Shown here piece after piece: positions 46,601 to 60,418 of a stretch of 64,000 bases of DNA (the first letter of the stretch is position 1; every line of letters starts with the position of its first letter). The position numbers were made by a program, and so were the translations under genes. This DNA is from Lathyrus oleraceus. Its lineage: Eukaryota; Streptophyta; Magnoliopsida; Fabales; Fabaceae. The notes beneath the pieces are model-generated. The model saw only the letters and a list, made by a program, of their open reading frames with translations. It made no database searches and was not told the DNA's origin. Where the stretch lies: positions 267,832,344-267,896,343 of the forward strand of contig NC_066584.1 in the NCBI RefSeq assembly GCF_024323335.1. Reading direction: 5' to 3'.

Positions 46601-47747
46601 TTAGACTTTTTGGAAATTTGATATGAAGGGGAACAACTTTCATGTTGAACACTCCACCATTTAAAGATTGGATCATGGTGAATTTTATGGTTGAAGTTTA
46701 GAAAATCAAACATATTTGAAAATTTTCTAAGTACCAAGTCAAATGTTCACTTCTTCCACTTTGAATAACTTTTTCTATGGGTTTAAAATGGAAACACTTT
46801 CTTCATTAAAGTTGTAGCTATTTCACACCTCTTAAATGTGGTCACAAATTTGACCTCATTTGGATTTGGCATGAAGGAGTTATTCATTTTAGAAGTTGAG
46901 GAAAATCACTTGTTCAATGGTAATGGTCCAAAATGACCTATAATGTTTCCTTTTGGCACATGCATTTGCAAGTTGAATTTGAACTTATTCCAAACATAAA
47001 AGTTAAAGATGACATCTTTAATATAATAATGGAACTTGAATGAATTTTATATCATAAAAATTTAGCAAGTTATGGTCTTAACTTGACCTCTTAACTAGGG
47101 TTCAGACAAAATGTCCTATAATCTTCCACCATAAAAAAATGACTTTCCAAGCAAAAATGGATCTTGACTTAAACATGAAATTTTTTTAGAATGTCATTAT
47201 GAGTAACGTTTACATTGGAATAATTTTCATATGATAAAAATTGTAAGAGATATGGTCTAGAGAACCCCAGTTTTGGCCAGTTGACTTTCTCTGGTCAACC
47301 ACCATGAACCAACATGCAAACATGACATTATCTTGATATTTGGGACTAATGGAGGATCATATATGTGTAAAATAATGTAATATTATGTATCCCTTGAAAT
47401 ATTTGATCAAATGATAAAGAAACTTGTTGAGGAAGTCATACAAGATACTCGAATGAATTAGGGCTTCCAAGGCAAATAAGCTTCACACTCTTGATGAGTT
47501 CTTGATCAAAATGAAATGTGAAGACCATAGAGATTCATATATTATCTCTAGAGTCAATGTGAACCATCTCTTTATTAGTCTTCTTGCATTGAGTGTCTTA
47601 AACCCTAGATATGAGCTTGATGAAGTATGGGTGAATACACACACTATCTACAAAAGCAACAAACTATACATTGCCATATTTTTGGTATTTTGGTTAGAAA
47701 ATAATAAAAAACAAATTTTGATACAATCATATGTGCTTGGTGATCCC
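43624..47747 (-). mobile_element. LTR-3: minus-strand Ogre LTR, host of Ogre-2
   Basis: Reverse complement of Ogre LTR sequence from about 180 bp inside the LTR end (GTTACACAGAGGG) towards its start, broken at GGTGATCCC where LTR-4 begins. It forms an inverted repeat with the adjoining Ogre-2 LTR. The missing end should lie left of Ogre-2, outside the window. No coding sequence; ORFs such as 44458-44721 and 47502-47789 are spurious. Confidence 0.85.
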
Positions 47748-49880
47748 TATAGCGGTAAATTCATGACCATCGAGCTATGGATAAGCTAGACGCCAAGAAA
47801 ACTAGAGTCGCCACCGCGCTTTTCTTGTTTCCAAGGGAAAAGGGAACAGTACGAACAAAACCAAAAAAAAAAGAAGTTTTCAAATCAAAACTAATAAAAT
47901 GCCAGAGATTACAGGTAAGGGGGTTGGTTACATAGAGGGAAGGTGTTAGCACCTAAAGTGTTCTAGGTACTCCTAGGGAGCCCTTTCTTGTGTGCATATG
48001 TGTTTTTGTATAAAATGATGTTTGCAATAAATACAATGGGGGGATGAGAAAATAATTCATTAATTATATTTTTGTGTTTGACAAGACCTTCAGACTTGTG
48101 CCTATGTACCGACATAAAATGAGGGATCAAAACCTCGTCGTTCGTGGTATCAATTTCAAAGTGAGTGAATTGCTTTTAACAAAATTTTAAGTTTAACAAA
48201 GGCATAAACGGGCTAAAAATGGTTTGGATGGGTGTTAGTTATTTTTGCCTTTTGAAATTTTAAGTCAAGTATAATTAAGTTCATTTACAAAAAAATTTAA
48301 GAAAATTAGTTTGAAAATGTCATGTCATAAGGCCAAAGTTTCTAATTTGCAAAGAGTCTAAGTTTAAAAATCACAAGAAAAGAAGATTTTGAAAAGAGGG
48401 AGAGATTTTTGAAATTAAAGAAACGGGGAGGAGATGAAGAGACTAATCCTAAGAACAAATTTAAAAGTTGAGAGTTGAAAAGATCTGACCAATGACCTGC
48501 AATCCAATAGACAAGAATGTCATATAGAAACCCAAACATCCCTTGGAATTTAGAATCAAGCAATATCCATACACAAATAGCAAGATGAAGAGCAAGGAAT
48601 CAAATAAATATAACCATATCCAAGCTTAGGAACTCCATTCCCCATGTATAAAATGACTTCAGAGATAGGCATTAGGTACAGGTTCAAAATAACAGCTTCA
48701 ATATGATCATGTTGCAGATGACCTCAAATGGATCTCAATACTTGCATCAGATGAAAGTCTTCTTCAGAAGCACTTGGTTTCATGAAAGTTGGCATTGGCC
48801 ATGTCCTTTGCACAGGGAATGTTGCCTAATTCTAAGTCCAATGTCTCAGATCAATCCAACAGTCTACACAAAATGTGTTTTAGGATTTTTGTTCTTATTA
48901 TGTACATTAAGGTCAAAAGAACACAAATACAAACAAGTATATACAAACACAATATATTCACGAAGTATGGCTCAAGTGAGCAAAGTGAAAATGACATTAA
49001 AGTAAACAAATTGAATGGTATGGCTTGAAATTAAATGTTAGTTGTTAGTGGATTATAAGTTAGTATTTCTTTTGCTTTTGTTTTGTTTAAGTCATTCTTT
49101 GAAGAACACTCAATCCACTTATCACAAGCATGGATCCTTGAACCAAGACATCTTCCAAAGGAAAGAAAAAAGGCCAATTCTCCACACAATACCATGAGAG
49201 AGGGGAGACTTAAAATCTCACTTACTAGAATGTTATGCCTTTTGTGTCACAAATTTAGCGCTATGTTAAGCTATCGTAGTTGGACTTATGTAGAAGTCAC
49301 AACTATTTGAGGCTGGGCAATAGAAATTTTGGTGTTAATGCATGTTAGAGACATAATATAATGGACTATGCTCCTAAAACATACCTAACACAAAAAGAAT
49401 ATGCAAAAGTGTGGACCTAATCTCATCCATACTCATGTTGATTTTGCAATCAACTAGCCTTAGCATATAGAGATACCATTGGTCTATGACAATAATGAAT
49501 AAAGAGGGGGAATGGGATGAAGAGGGAGGGTAAATGGAATCAACACAAATTGGTCGAAGGAGGACTTTTACCAAATTAAGATCATTCATTCATTTTGGAA
49601 GATGAAATATACATTTCATCAATCCCCTAAATCCAATGATCTTAACTCAACAAAGTCAAATCAACCCTAACCAAGGCCTAACAACACAAGTCAAACTCAA
49701 CAAGCCAAAATTAGAAGCTCAACAATATTAATTTGACATTTAAATAATTAAAATCAATTCAAATATGCATTAAATTAAACTAGGGTTTGTCAAATTCCTA
49801 AAATCTCATCAAAACACCAAAGAAATGGCCATGATGCAAAGTGGTCAAAGTTTAGAACAAAACTAGTTCAATCAAAGAAG
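47748..49880 (-). mobile_element. LTR-4: 3' half of a minus-strand Ogre LTR
   Basis: Begins TATAGCGGTAAATTC (the expected TGTAGCGG with G to A at base 2), the inverted Ogre LTR end, and runs to about the middle of an LTR. At a poly-T near 49881 it joins another Ogre LTR piece at a non-matching position. No gene. Confidence 0.82.
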
Positions 49881-52800
49881 GTTTTTTTTTTAAAAGGGGG
49901 AAGAGATTTTGAAATTAAAGAAACGGGAAAGAGATGAAGAGACTAATCCTATGCACAAAATTAAAAGTTCAAAGTTGAAAAGATCTGACCGATGGGTAGC
50001 AATCCAATAGACAAGAATGTCTTATAGAAACCCAAATTCCCTTGGACATTTTGAATCAAGCAACATACAATGCACAATTATATCAACTTGAAGAGAATGG
50101 CATCAAATAAAGATAGCCACAACCAAGCTTATCCACTCCCTGATCTTCTTCTAAATTAGCCCATGTAGCAGATGAATTCCATAAGTCATAGGTTCAAAAT
50201 AACAGCTTCAAAATGATCATGTTGCAGATGAACTCAAAGGGATCTTTAAAGATGTATCAGACGAAGTTTCAAATTGTAACCACTTGTTCACATGAAATTT
50301 GGCATTGGCCAAGTCCTTTAGCATAGGGAGGTTGCCTAGATTCTAAGTCCAATTGTCCAAGATCAAGCCAACAGTCCACACAAAAGGTTTTTAGGGTTTT
50401 TGTTATTATTATGTACATTAATGGTCCAAGACTACACAAACAAGCAAAATACACACAAGCAAGATATATCACACAATATGGTCCAAATGGACAAAGGGAA
50501 ATGACATTTAACATAAACAACTAGAATGGTATGAATAATGGACAAATGAATAGAGCTTAAAGATTAAAGTGCATTAAAATAAGGGACTTGAAATTAAATG
50601 TTAGTTGTTAATGAGTTAGAAGTTAGTATTGTTTTGCTTTTGCTTTTGTTTTAAGTCATTCTTTGGAGAACACTCAACCCACTTATCACAAGCATGGATC
50701 CTTGAACCAAGACATATTCCAAAGGAAGGAAAAAGGGCCAAGTTTCCACACAATACCGTGAAAGAGGGGAGACTTACAATCTCACTAACTAGAATGCTAT
50801 GTCTTTTGTGTCAAAAAATTTAGCGCTATGTTAAGCAATCGTAATTGGGCTTATGTAGAAGTCACAACTATTTGAGGTCGGGCAATAGAATTTTGGTGTT
50901 AATGCATGTTAGAGCCAAAGTATAATGGACCATACTCATGAAACATACCACACACAAAAACAATATGCAAAAGAGGTGGCCTAATCTCATCCATACTTAT
51001 GTCAATTTTGCAGTCAACTAGCCTTAGGATTTAGCGACATCATAGACCAAATGAAATAGATGCATAAAGAATGGGAAATAGATGAAGAGGGAGGGGAATG
51101 GATCAAAACTCAAATTGGTCAAAGGAGGAATTTTACCAAATTAATATCATTCATTCATTTTGTGAGATGGAATGTACATTCCATCAATCCCCTAAATCCA
51201 ATGCTATTAACCTAGCAAAGTCAAATCATCCTTGACCAAGGCCCAACAACACAAGTCAAACTGACACAAATCATCACAAAAGGTCAACACAATTATTTGG
51301 CATTTATTCAAATCAAAAATACTAAAATAAGGCATTTAAATTAAATATGGTTTGTCAAATTCCTAAAACCTCATCAAAACACCAATGAAATGGCCATGAG
51401 ATTTATCATAGGTCAAACAAGGTCAAAGGACCTTGGAGAAAAAATTTCAGAATTTTTAAAGACTTAAAAGTATTTTTAAACAATTAAAAATAATCACAAA
51501 ATCAATTAAATGATGAAAAATATTAATAATGATCCAAAAAATAATTTTAATTCAGATTATAAAAGAGGAATTTATTCAAATTTTTTTGGTGAAACTCTCA
51601 TATTTTTTGGATCAATATTAAAATTAACATGAATTAATGAAAATCAAAGGAATAAAAAGAAATACAAAAAAATGTGAGCCACTTGATCTCCCTCATTAAT
51701 TGAAGTGGCAGATCAAGTGAACACAAACGTGCGTTCCATGATGGAACCTAGTCAGCGCGCCACATGCGTGGTAATCAAAACCAACGCCTAAGATTAAAAT
51801 AATTTGAATGGCTAGAGCATGAATTTACTGGGAGACGCGCCAACACACCGCCAGAGCCAGAGCTCCGGTCTTCTTCTCCGGTGGACCTCACCGGACTGGT
51901 CCACCCTCAACCATCACCAAAATAAAAAAAGAGGACATAATCTGAAAGAAAAAATGGGGTAGAGCACGGATCTGACCTCAATTTCAACTAACTCCAAATA
52001 TATAAAAAAATATGAGGAGTTTAATTTTGAGGTGTATCAACTGGGTGGCTTCGATTTAACCTCTAAGCAACTCAATCTTCTTGCCTACATTGGTAGGACT
52101 TCAGACAACTAAAGATCCAAGAGAATTGATGAGAATTGAGTGAGAATCGAAGAGATGAAGTTTTCTGAAATTTACCTTCAATGTTGTGCAGAACTTGATG
52201 TTGCTTGCTACAAACTTGATCTGATCACACTTGAGAAGCTTGCAGGAGAGGTTTGGCAATGGTACAAAGCTTTGGATCCTGGAGTTTCTGACTCTCCAAA
52301 CAGTGAGATTCAAACTCAATTTTCAAGTGGAAAATTCTAAGGTTTTCCTTTGAAATGTGAGGGTTTCAATTGGGGGGCAAAGCTAGCGCGCAAGGTGTGT
52401 TTGAATTGAGCTCCAAGGTATTGTATTTATAGCAATTGGGAATGATATTTGCACACTTGAAAAATTGCTAAATTTGGACATTTCATGCACAAGATTACAT
52501 GGACGTGTACAGGCCCATGAAGCAATCCAATTTGGTCCACTTGTATCTGCTCTGAAGTTCAAATCATGCTTGGATGTCAAGGCAAAGTGCAATGTTATTT
52601 TTGGCATTTGATTTCTTCCAATCATGCAGCTCTGCTAAAGCCATAAGTAGACCTAGAAAACGTTGTCCAAAATGCATGATATTGGGTTCTTTGGAAAGCT
52701 TAGATCAAGGGGAACAAGTTTGACGTTGAACACTTGTTAATTTGGAACATGGATCATGGTGAATGTTAAGGTGGAAGTTTGGAAATTTCAACATGTTGAA

Positions 52801-53918
52801 ATTTTTTCTAAGTGTCAACCCATATATCTCAATATTCCATCTTTCTTAACTTTAAATGTGAGCTTAAAATGAGAAAAGTGTCTTCATCAAAGTTTTAGTT
52901 CTTTCAAATACCTTAAAAATGGTCACCCATTTCATGTCATTTGGATTTATAATGATAGAGTTATGCATTTTTGAAGTTTGGAAAAATCACTTTTCAATGG
53001 TATAGGTCAAAAATGACCTATAATGTATCCTCATATCACATGCTCATAAAAGTTGAATTGGATCTCACTCCAAACATAAAAGTTGAAGTGGACATATTGA
53101 CTTTGATTGTGCAACTTGTAAATCTTTCATCGCATAAAAATTGAGCAAATGATGGCCTTGGGAAGTTGACTTTCAAATTAGGGTTTAGACAAAATGACCT
53201 ATAATGTTTCAACATAGAAAATGATTTTCGAAGCAAAACTAGCTCTAGGTATAAACATGAAAGTTGTTTGGAATGTCATTTAGAGTAATGTTTCTCTTGG
53301 AATCATTTCCATATGGTGAAAATTGTAGGTGATAGGGTCTAGGAAGATCCAGTTTTGATCAGATGAATTCATATGGCCAACCACCATCAACCAACTTGCT
53401 AATATTCAATTATCTTGACTTTATAGGCTCATGGTAGATCATATATGCATAAGATGATGAATTTTGAAGTTTCCCTTGAGAAATTTTATCAATTGTTGAG
53501 ATAGCTTGTTGGAGAAGTTACTCAAGATACCTAGTCAAACTAGGGTTTCCAAGGTAAACCACCTTCAAACTCTTGAAGAATACTTGATCAATATAACATG
53601 TAGAGATCATTGGGACTCATATATGATGCTTATAACCACTTATGAATCAATCATTGGTTGTGCTCTTAGCCATGAGAGTCTTAAACCCTAGGTATGCACC
53701 TGATAGATCAATGAGAACATGCCTTACCTTCAATAGAGTTAGGCAAATACAAAGACATATTTTTAGTATTTTGGTTAGTAAAAATGATAAAACACAAGTA
53801 TGATGCCAATGCAATCCCAATGAAAGAGGGGTAAGGAGGATGCCAAGGTATGATGCCAATGCTAATCCTTATGATGAAATTGCATGAGGGATCTTAGGGT
53901 AAAAATTGGGGTCTTACA
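49881..53918 (-). mobile_element. LTR-5: minus-strand Ogre LTR lacking its last part
   Basis: Runs from an AAAAGGGGGAAGAG block through LTR middle sequence to ...GGGGTCTTACA at 53918, the inverted LTR start. About 1.5 kb repeats content of LTR-4 (48392-49870) with clear divergence, so the two pieces come from different LTR copies. Right of it plus-strand Ogre-6 sequence begins, without a polypurine tract for LTR-5. It was therefore the outer (5') end of its element or a solo LTR. Confidence 0.8.
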
Positions 53919-56900
53919 CTCCTATGTTGAAGACCTTTTCTTCCCCAGTTGAGTTTGAGTGTGCATTTCCTCAGTGAAATCATTGTTTCCTGTTTGGTTT
54001 GAATATTGAGGCTTTGTTCTGATTTACCCGTTTCCGCTGCAGATGTTCCTTTTGATCCCCGACTGAGTCTTTCCATTCATTTATTTTTGTGGATCCCCTA
54101 GAGTCCCCCAGTTTGTTTTTAAGTCGTAGGCTGGCCTACGCATAACCCTTCATCCCCCTAGAGTCTTTGTCTCCCCAGTGAGTTTTCCTTATAAAATGCA
54201 TTATACTCCTGTGGACTTTCAGTCTCTCCAGATTCTTTTCCTTTGTGGCAACATTTCCCAACAAATATTACTTCGACATTCATATCATATGCATCATGAG
54301 GTATCTTAGGGACCAAAATTTGTTTCTATATGTTGTTATTTAATCCCATTCTACTGAGTTGATACGAAGATTTTAACCTTCATCTCCTTAATTAGGACGT
54401 CCTTAAATAGGGGCAGCTGTAAGATCCTAATTTTGACCCTAAGAACCCTCATGATATCTTATCATATGCATTGGCATTGGGATCACATATTGGCATCCTC
54501 CTTACCCCTCATTCATTGGGTTTGCATTGGGAGAGATCACCAAACACCATTTGATTGTATCATACTTTGTATTTTATCATTTTTACTAACCAAAATACCA
54601 AAAATATGTCTTTCTATAAACTAACTCTTTTGTAGGTAGGGCATGTGCTCACCTTTGATCTATCAAGTTCATATATAGGGTTTAAGACCCACAATGCTAG
54701 GAGTTCAATCAAGATTTGGTTTACTATGGCTCTAAGCATAATATATGAATTCCCATGATATTCACATGTTATTTTGATCAATAAATCATCAAGAGTTTGG
54801 AGTTGGTTTGCCTTGGAAACCCTAATTCATCTAGGTATCTTATGAGACTTCTTCAACAAGCTTCTTCACCAATTGATCAAATATTTCAAGGGGTACTCAA
54901 AATTTCATCATCCTATGCATATATGATCCTCCATACGTCCCAAAAGTCAAGAGAATACCAAGCTAGCAAGTTGGTTCACGGTGGTTGGCCAGAGGAATTC
55001 AACTAGTCAAACTTGGGGTTCCCTAGATCGTATCTCCTACAATATTTGTCATATTAAAATGATTCTAGGAGAAAATTTACTCTAAATTAAATTCCAAACA
55101 ACTCCCATGTTGAGGTCAAGAACTAGGTTTGCTTGGAACGTCAATATTTATGATGAAAGATTATAGGTCATTTTGTCTAAACCCTAGTTGGAAGGTCAAA
55201 TTCCCAAGGCCATAACATACTCAATTTTTATGATATGAAATATCTTCAAGTTGCAAAATCAAATTCAAGGTGTCTACTTCAACTATGATGTTTGGAGGAA
55301 GAGCAAATTCAACTTTTATATGCATGTGATATGAGGATACATTATAGGTCATTTCGGACCAATGCCATTGAACAAGTGATTTTCCTCAACTTAAAAAATG
55401 CATAACTCCTTCATGATAAATCCAAATGAGGTCAAATTTATGACCATTTTGAAGTACATTGAGAGAGATACAACTTTGATGAAGGAACATTTCTCATTTG
55501 AAGCTCATATAAAAAGATAGCCAAGGTGGAATAAGTGAACATATGGCTTGACACTTAGATATTTTTGTGACATGTTTGATTTTCCCAAAAGTCTTGTACC
55601 TTTTGCTAATTCAATTCCATTCCATCAAGTGTCCTGAGCAAGATTAAGAGCAAGTGGAAGCAAGATCGTGTTCATACAAACCTGCATTGAAGGTATTTTT
55701 CAGAATTTTTCATCTCTTCGATTCTCACTCAATTATCCATAATTCTTCTTGATATTTGGTTGTTGGAAGTTTTACCAATGTAGGCAACAAGATTGAGTTG
55801 CTTTGAGGTCAAATCGAAGCAACTCAGATCATGATCCTCGAAATTCAACTCCATGTATCTTTTAATATACTTGGAGTTAGGAGAAATTGAGGCCATGTTC
55901 GAGTTCCTAAGAATTTTTACTTTAAATTCATGTCCTTCTTTTTTATTTTGGTGATGGTTGAGAGTGATCCAATCCGGTGAGGCTCACCGGAGAAGGAAAC
56001 CGAAGTTTTGGCTCCGGTGGTGTGCTGGCGTTCATCTGAGCCACATGATCCTTTTTAAATTTTTTAATCAAGTGCATTGGTTTTGAATACCATCCCTAAA
56101 GCGCTTTGACTCGTGTACATCATGGAACGTGCACTGAGGACCACTTGATCTGCCATCTCAATTAATGAGGGATATCAAGTGGTCCACGTTTTTGCTATTT
56201 TGTTATTTTTATTTTATTTGGTTTATTTTCAATAATTCATATTAATCTTAATATTGATCAAAAAAATGTAAGAGTTTCACCAAAAAAAATGAAATAAATT
56301 ACTCTTTCATTTTCTGAATTTCAATTATTTTTTAGATCATTGTTAATATTTTTCATAATTTATTTAGTTTTTTGAATATTTTTAATTGTTTAAAAATAGT
56401 TTTAAGTTTCCAAAATTAATGAAATTTTTTCTCCATGGTCCTTTGACCTTATTTGGCCTATGATGAATCTCATGGCCATTTATTTGGTGTTTTGATGAGG
56501 TTTTAGGATTTTGACCAACCATAATTTAATATAATGCATTTTTTAATTGATTTTAATTGTTTAATTGCAAAATAAATTGTGTTGAGCTTTTGATATTGAC
56601 TTGTTGAGTTTTACTTGTGTTGTTGGGCCTTGGTCAAGGTTGATTTGACTTTGTTGAGTTAAAATCATTGGATTTAGGGAATTGATGAAATGTACATTTC
56701 ATCTCCCAAAATGAATGAATAATTTTAATTTGATAAAAGACTTCCTTTGACCAATTAATGTGGATTCCATTCCCCCTCCCTCTTCATCTCAATCCCATTC
56801 TCTTCTCATTCATTTCATGGACCTATGATGTCTCTATCTCCTAAGGCTAGTTGATTGCAAAATCATCATAAGTGTGGATGAGATTAGGTCCACCCCTTTT

Positions 56901-56991
56901 ACATATTCTTTAAAGTGTGGTATGTTTTAGGAGTATGGTTCATAATACCATATCTCTAACATGCATTAACACTAAAATTTCTATTGCCCGG
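53919..56991 (+). mobile_element. Ogre-6: end of the 3' untranslated region and part of the 3' LTR
   Basis: 53919-54405 matches the end of the Ogre-2 3' untranslated region (around 29050-29505). AAATAGGGGCAGC (54405-54417) is the polypurine tract. The LTR starts TGTAAGATCC at 54418 and is cut at 56991 by Ogre-7, in the same TATTGCCCG block that is seen intact at about 32565 in Ogre-2. No coding sequence. Confidence 0.87.
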
Positions 56992-59433
56992 TGTAGCGGT
57001 AAATTCATCACTATCAAGCTATAGACAAGCTAGATGTCAATTAAACTAGAATCGCCACCGCGCTTTTATTATTTTCAAGGGAAATGGGAAAAGTACGAAC
57101 AAAACCCAAAGATAAGAAGTTTTCAAATCAAAACTAATAAAATTCCAGAGATTACATGTAAGGGGGTTGGTTACACAGAGGGAAGGTGTTAGTACCCAAA
57201 GTGTCCTAGGTACTCCTAGGGAGCCCTTTCTTGTGTGCATATGTATTTTTATACAAAATGATGTTTGCAATAAATAGAATGGAGGGATGATAAAAAAATT
57301 CATTAATTATATTTTTGTGTTTGACAAGACCTTCGGACTTGTGCCTACGTACCAACATAAAATGAAGGATCAAAACCTCGTAGTTCGTGGTAGAAATTTC
57401 AAAATGAGTGTATTGCTTTTAACAAAAATTTAAGTTTAACAAAGGCACAAAAGACCTAAAAGAGTTTGAATGAGTGTTAGTTCTTTTTGGATTTTTCAAA
57501 TTTTAAGTCAAGTATAGTTAAGTTCATTTACAAGTTTGATTAAGAAAAGAGTTTAAAATTCAATGGCATAAGGCCAAAGTTTCTAATTTGCAAAATGGTC
57601 TAAGTTTAAAAAACAAACACAAGCAAAGAAGATTTTTAAAAGGAGGGAGAGATTTGAAATTAAATAAATGGGGAGGAGATTCAAGGACTGATCCTAAGCA
57701 CCAATTTAAAAGTTAAGAGTTGAAAAGATATGACAAATGGGCTGCAATCCCATAGACAAGAATGTCATATAGAAACCCAAATTCCCTTGGATTTTAGAAT
57801 TAAGCTATATTAATTCACAAATAGCAAGATGAAGAGCAAGGCATCAAATAAAGATAGTCACATCCAAGCTTAGCAACTTCATGATCTTCTTCATAATCTC
57901 ATCAGCATCAGATGAACTCAAAGATAGGCACTAGGCACAGGTTCAAAGTAACAGCATCAATAAGACAATGTAGCAGATGAACTCAGATTTATCTTCCATA
58001 TTTGCATCAGATGAAGTTCACTTCACAAGCACTTGGTTTCATGAAAGTTGGCATTGGCCAAGTCCTTTTGCATAGGGAATGTTTCTTAATTCGAAGTCCA
58101 AAGTCTCAGAGCAAACTAACAGTCCACACAAAATGTTTTTTTAGGGTTTTTTTGTTATTATATACATTAAGGTCAAAAGACCACAAACACAAACAAATAT
58201 ATACAATCATAGAATAATCACAAGATATGGCTCAAATGAGCGAAGCGAAAATGACATTAAAGTAAACCAGTTAAATGGTATGAATAATGGCAAATGAATA
58301 AAGGCTCAAAATTAAAGTGCATAAAAGTAAATGGCTTGAAATTAAATGTTAGTTGTCAATTGATTAGAAGTTAGTATTGCTTTTGCTTTTGTTTTGTTTA
58401 AGTCATTCTTTGGAGAACGCTCAACCCACTTGTCATAAACATGGATCCTTGAACCAAGACATCTTCCAAAGGAAGGAAAAAAGGTCAAGTTTCCATACAA
58501 TAATATGAAAGATGGGAGACTTACAATCTCACTTACTAGAATGATATGCCTTTTGTGTCATAAATTTAGCGCTATGTTAAGCAATCAAAATTTGACTTAT
58601 ATATAAGTTATAACTATTTGAGGTTGGGCAATAGAAATTTTAGTGTTAATGCATGATAGAGACACAATATTATGAATCATCCTCTTAAAACATACCACAT
58701 TTAAAAAGAATATGCAAAAGGGTGGACCTAATCTCATCCACACTCATGTTAATTTTACAATCAACTAGCCTTAGGATATGGAGATATCATAGGTCCATGA
58801 AATGAATGAGAAGAGAGTGGGATTAAGATGAAGAGGGAAGGGAAATGGAATCAACACAAATTGGTCAAAGGATGACTTTTATCAAATTAAAATCATTCAT
58901 TCATATTGGGAGATAAAATGTATATTTCATTAAATCCCCTAAATCCAATGATTTTAACATAACAAAGTCAAATCAACCTTGACAAAGGTCCAACAACATA
59001 AGTCAAACTCAACAAGTCAATATCACAAGCTCTACACAATTTATTTTGCAATTAATCAATTAAAATCAATTAAATAATGCATTAAATTAAATTATGGTTT
59101 GTCAAATTCCTAAAACCTCATCAAAACACCAAAGAAATGGCCATGAGATTTATCATAGGTCAAACAAGGTCAATGGACCTTGGAGAAAAAATTTCATAAT
59201 TTTTGGAAACTTAAAAGTATTTTTAAACAATTAAAAATATTCACAAAATCAATTAAATCATGAAAAATATTAATAATGATCCAAAAAATAATTTTAATTC
59301 AAAAATGAAAGAGGAATTTATTCAGAAAATAATTTAGGTCAATATAAAATTAATATGAATTAATGAAAATAAACCAAATAAAATGAAAATCAGAAAATAA
59401 GAAAAAACGTGGATCACTTGATCTCCCTCCATT
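56992..59433 (-). repeat. Ogre-7 3' LTR, end part
   Basis: Begins TGTAGCGGTAAATTC and contains the LTR hairpin (57343-57387). It ends at CTCCCTC, where the LTR should go on with ATTAATTGA but joins integrase instead. Confidence 0.88.
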
Positions 59434-59960
59434 CGACACTTTGGGCTCAATCATGCCAATCATATCAATTCCCCGCATGGAGAAGGGTCATGGAGAGGAA
59501 ATGACGTTCAACAGTGTCGGAGGAATATGAATCTTATCTGCATAGATTTGACACTTGTGGCATTTCTTCATAAACTTGCAACAGTCAGATTCCATTGTCA
59601 GCCAATAGTAACATGCTCGCAACATCTTCTTGGCCATAGCATGTCCATTGGAATGAGTACCAAAGGAACCTTCATGGACTTTAGACATCAATAGGTTTGC
59701 TTCGTGCCAATCCACGCATCTGAGCAGAACCCTATCGAAGTTTCTCTTATACAATACCTCACCATTTAGGTAGAAATTGCCATCTAATCTCCTCAAAGTC
59801 TTATTATCTTTCAGAGATGCCCCATGCGGGTAAATCGGACTTTGGAGAAAACATTTGATATCAAAATACCACGGCTTCTCATCTTTGACCTCTTCAATAG
59901 AAAATACATGAGCTGGCCTATCAAGACGCATCACATTCAGATTGGGAACCTCATTCCAAT
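59434..59960 (-). pseudogene. Ogre-7 integrase, N-terminal half
   Basis: Contains the HHCC zinc region (HEGSFGTHSNGH, KKCHKC), then TGA at 59488-59490 and the first catalytic Asp in RGIDMIG. The sequence ends after PKVSN at the deletion. The second Asp, the Glu and the C-terminus are missing. The TGA is at the same codon as TGA 12533-12535 of Ogre-1. Confidence 0.9.
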
Positions 59961-60418
59961 ACTTCACTACAATCATCGAAGCTAAAGTTGCAAGAGCATC
60001 TGCCATCCGGTTTTCATATCGAGGGATATGATGAAATTCACCCTTTGTAAAGAAAGTTGAAATCCTCCTCGCATAATCTCTATATGGTATCAAACCGGGT
60101 TGATTCTTCTCACATTCACCACTTGATCTGTTTCACAACCAAAGTTGAATCTCCATAGACGTCCGAATACTTGATTCTGAGATTAATGGCCTCTTCAAGC
60201 CCCATAATGCAAGCTTCATACTCATCCATATTATTCGTACATTTGAAAGTTAATATAGTTGTAAATGGAAAATGCGTGCCTTGAGGAGTAATAAGCATTG
60301 TTCCAATGCAATTACCATACTGATTAACAGCCCCATCAAATACCATGCCCCAGCGGGAACCAAGATCTGGCCCTTTTGCAAGCAATGGTTCATCATAATC
60401 TTTCACTTTCAAGTACAA
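59961..60418 (-). pseudogene. Ogre-7 second RNase H
   Basis: Contains MVFDGAVNQYGN, DEYEACIMGLEEA, YGDSTLVV and, after an extra base near 60103, FHHIPRYENRMADALA. The four acidic positions are kept. Compared with Ogre-1, Ala before EYEACI is Asp. The extra base breaks the frame (stop TGA 60116-60118). Confidence 0.85.
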
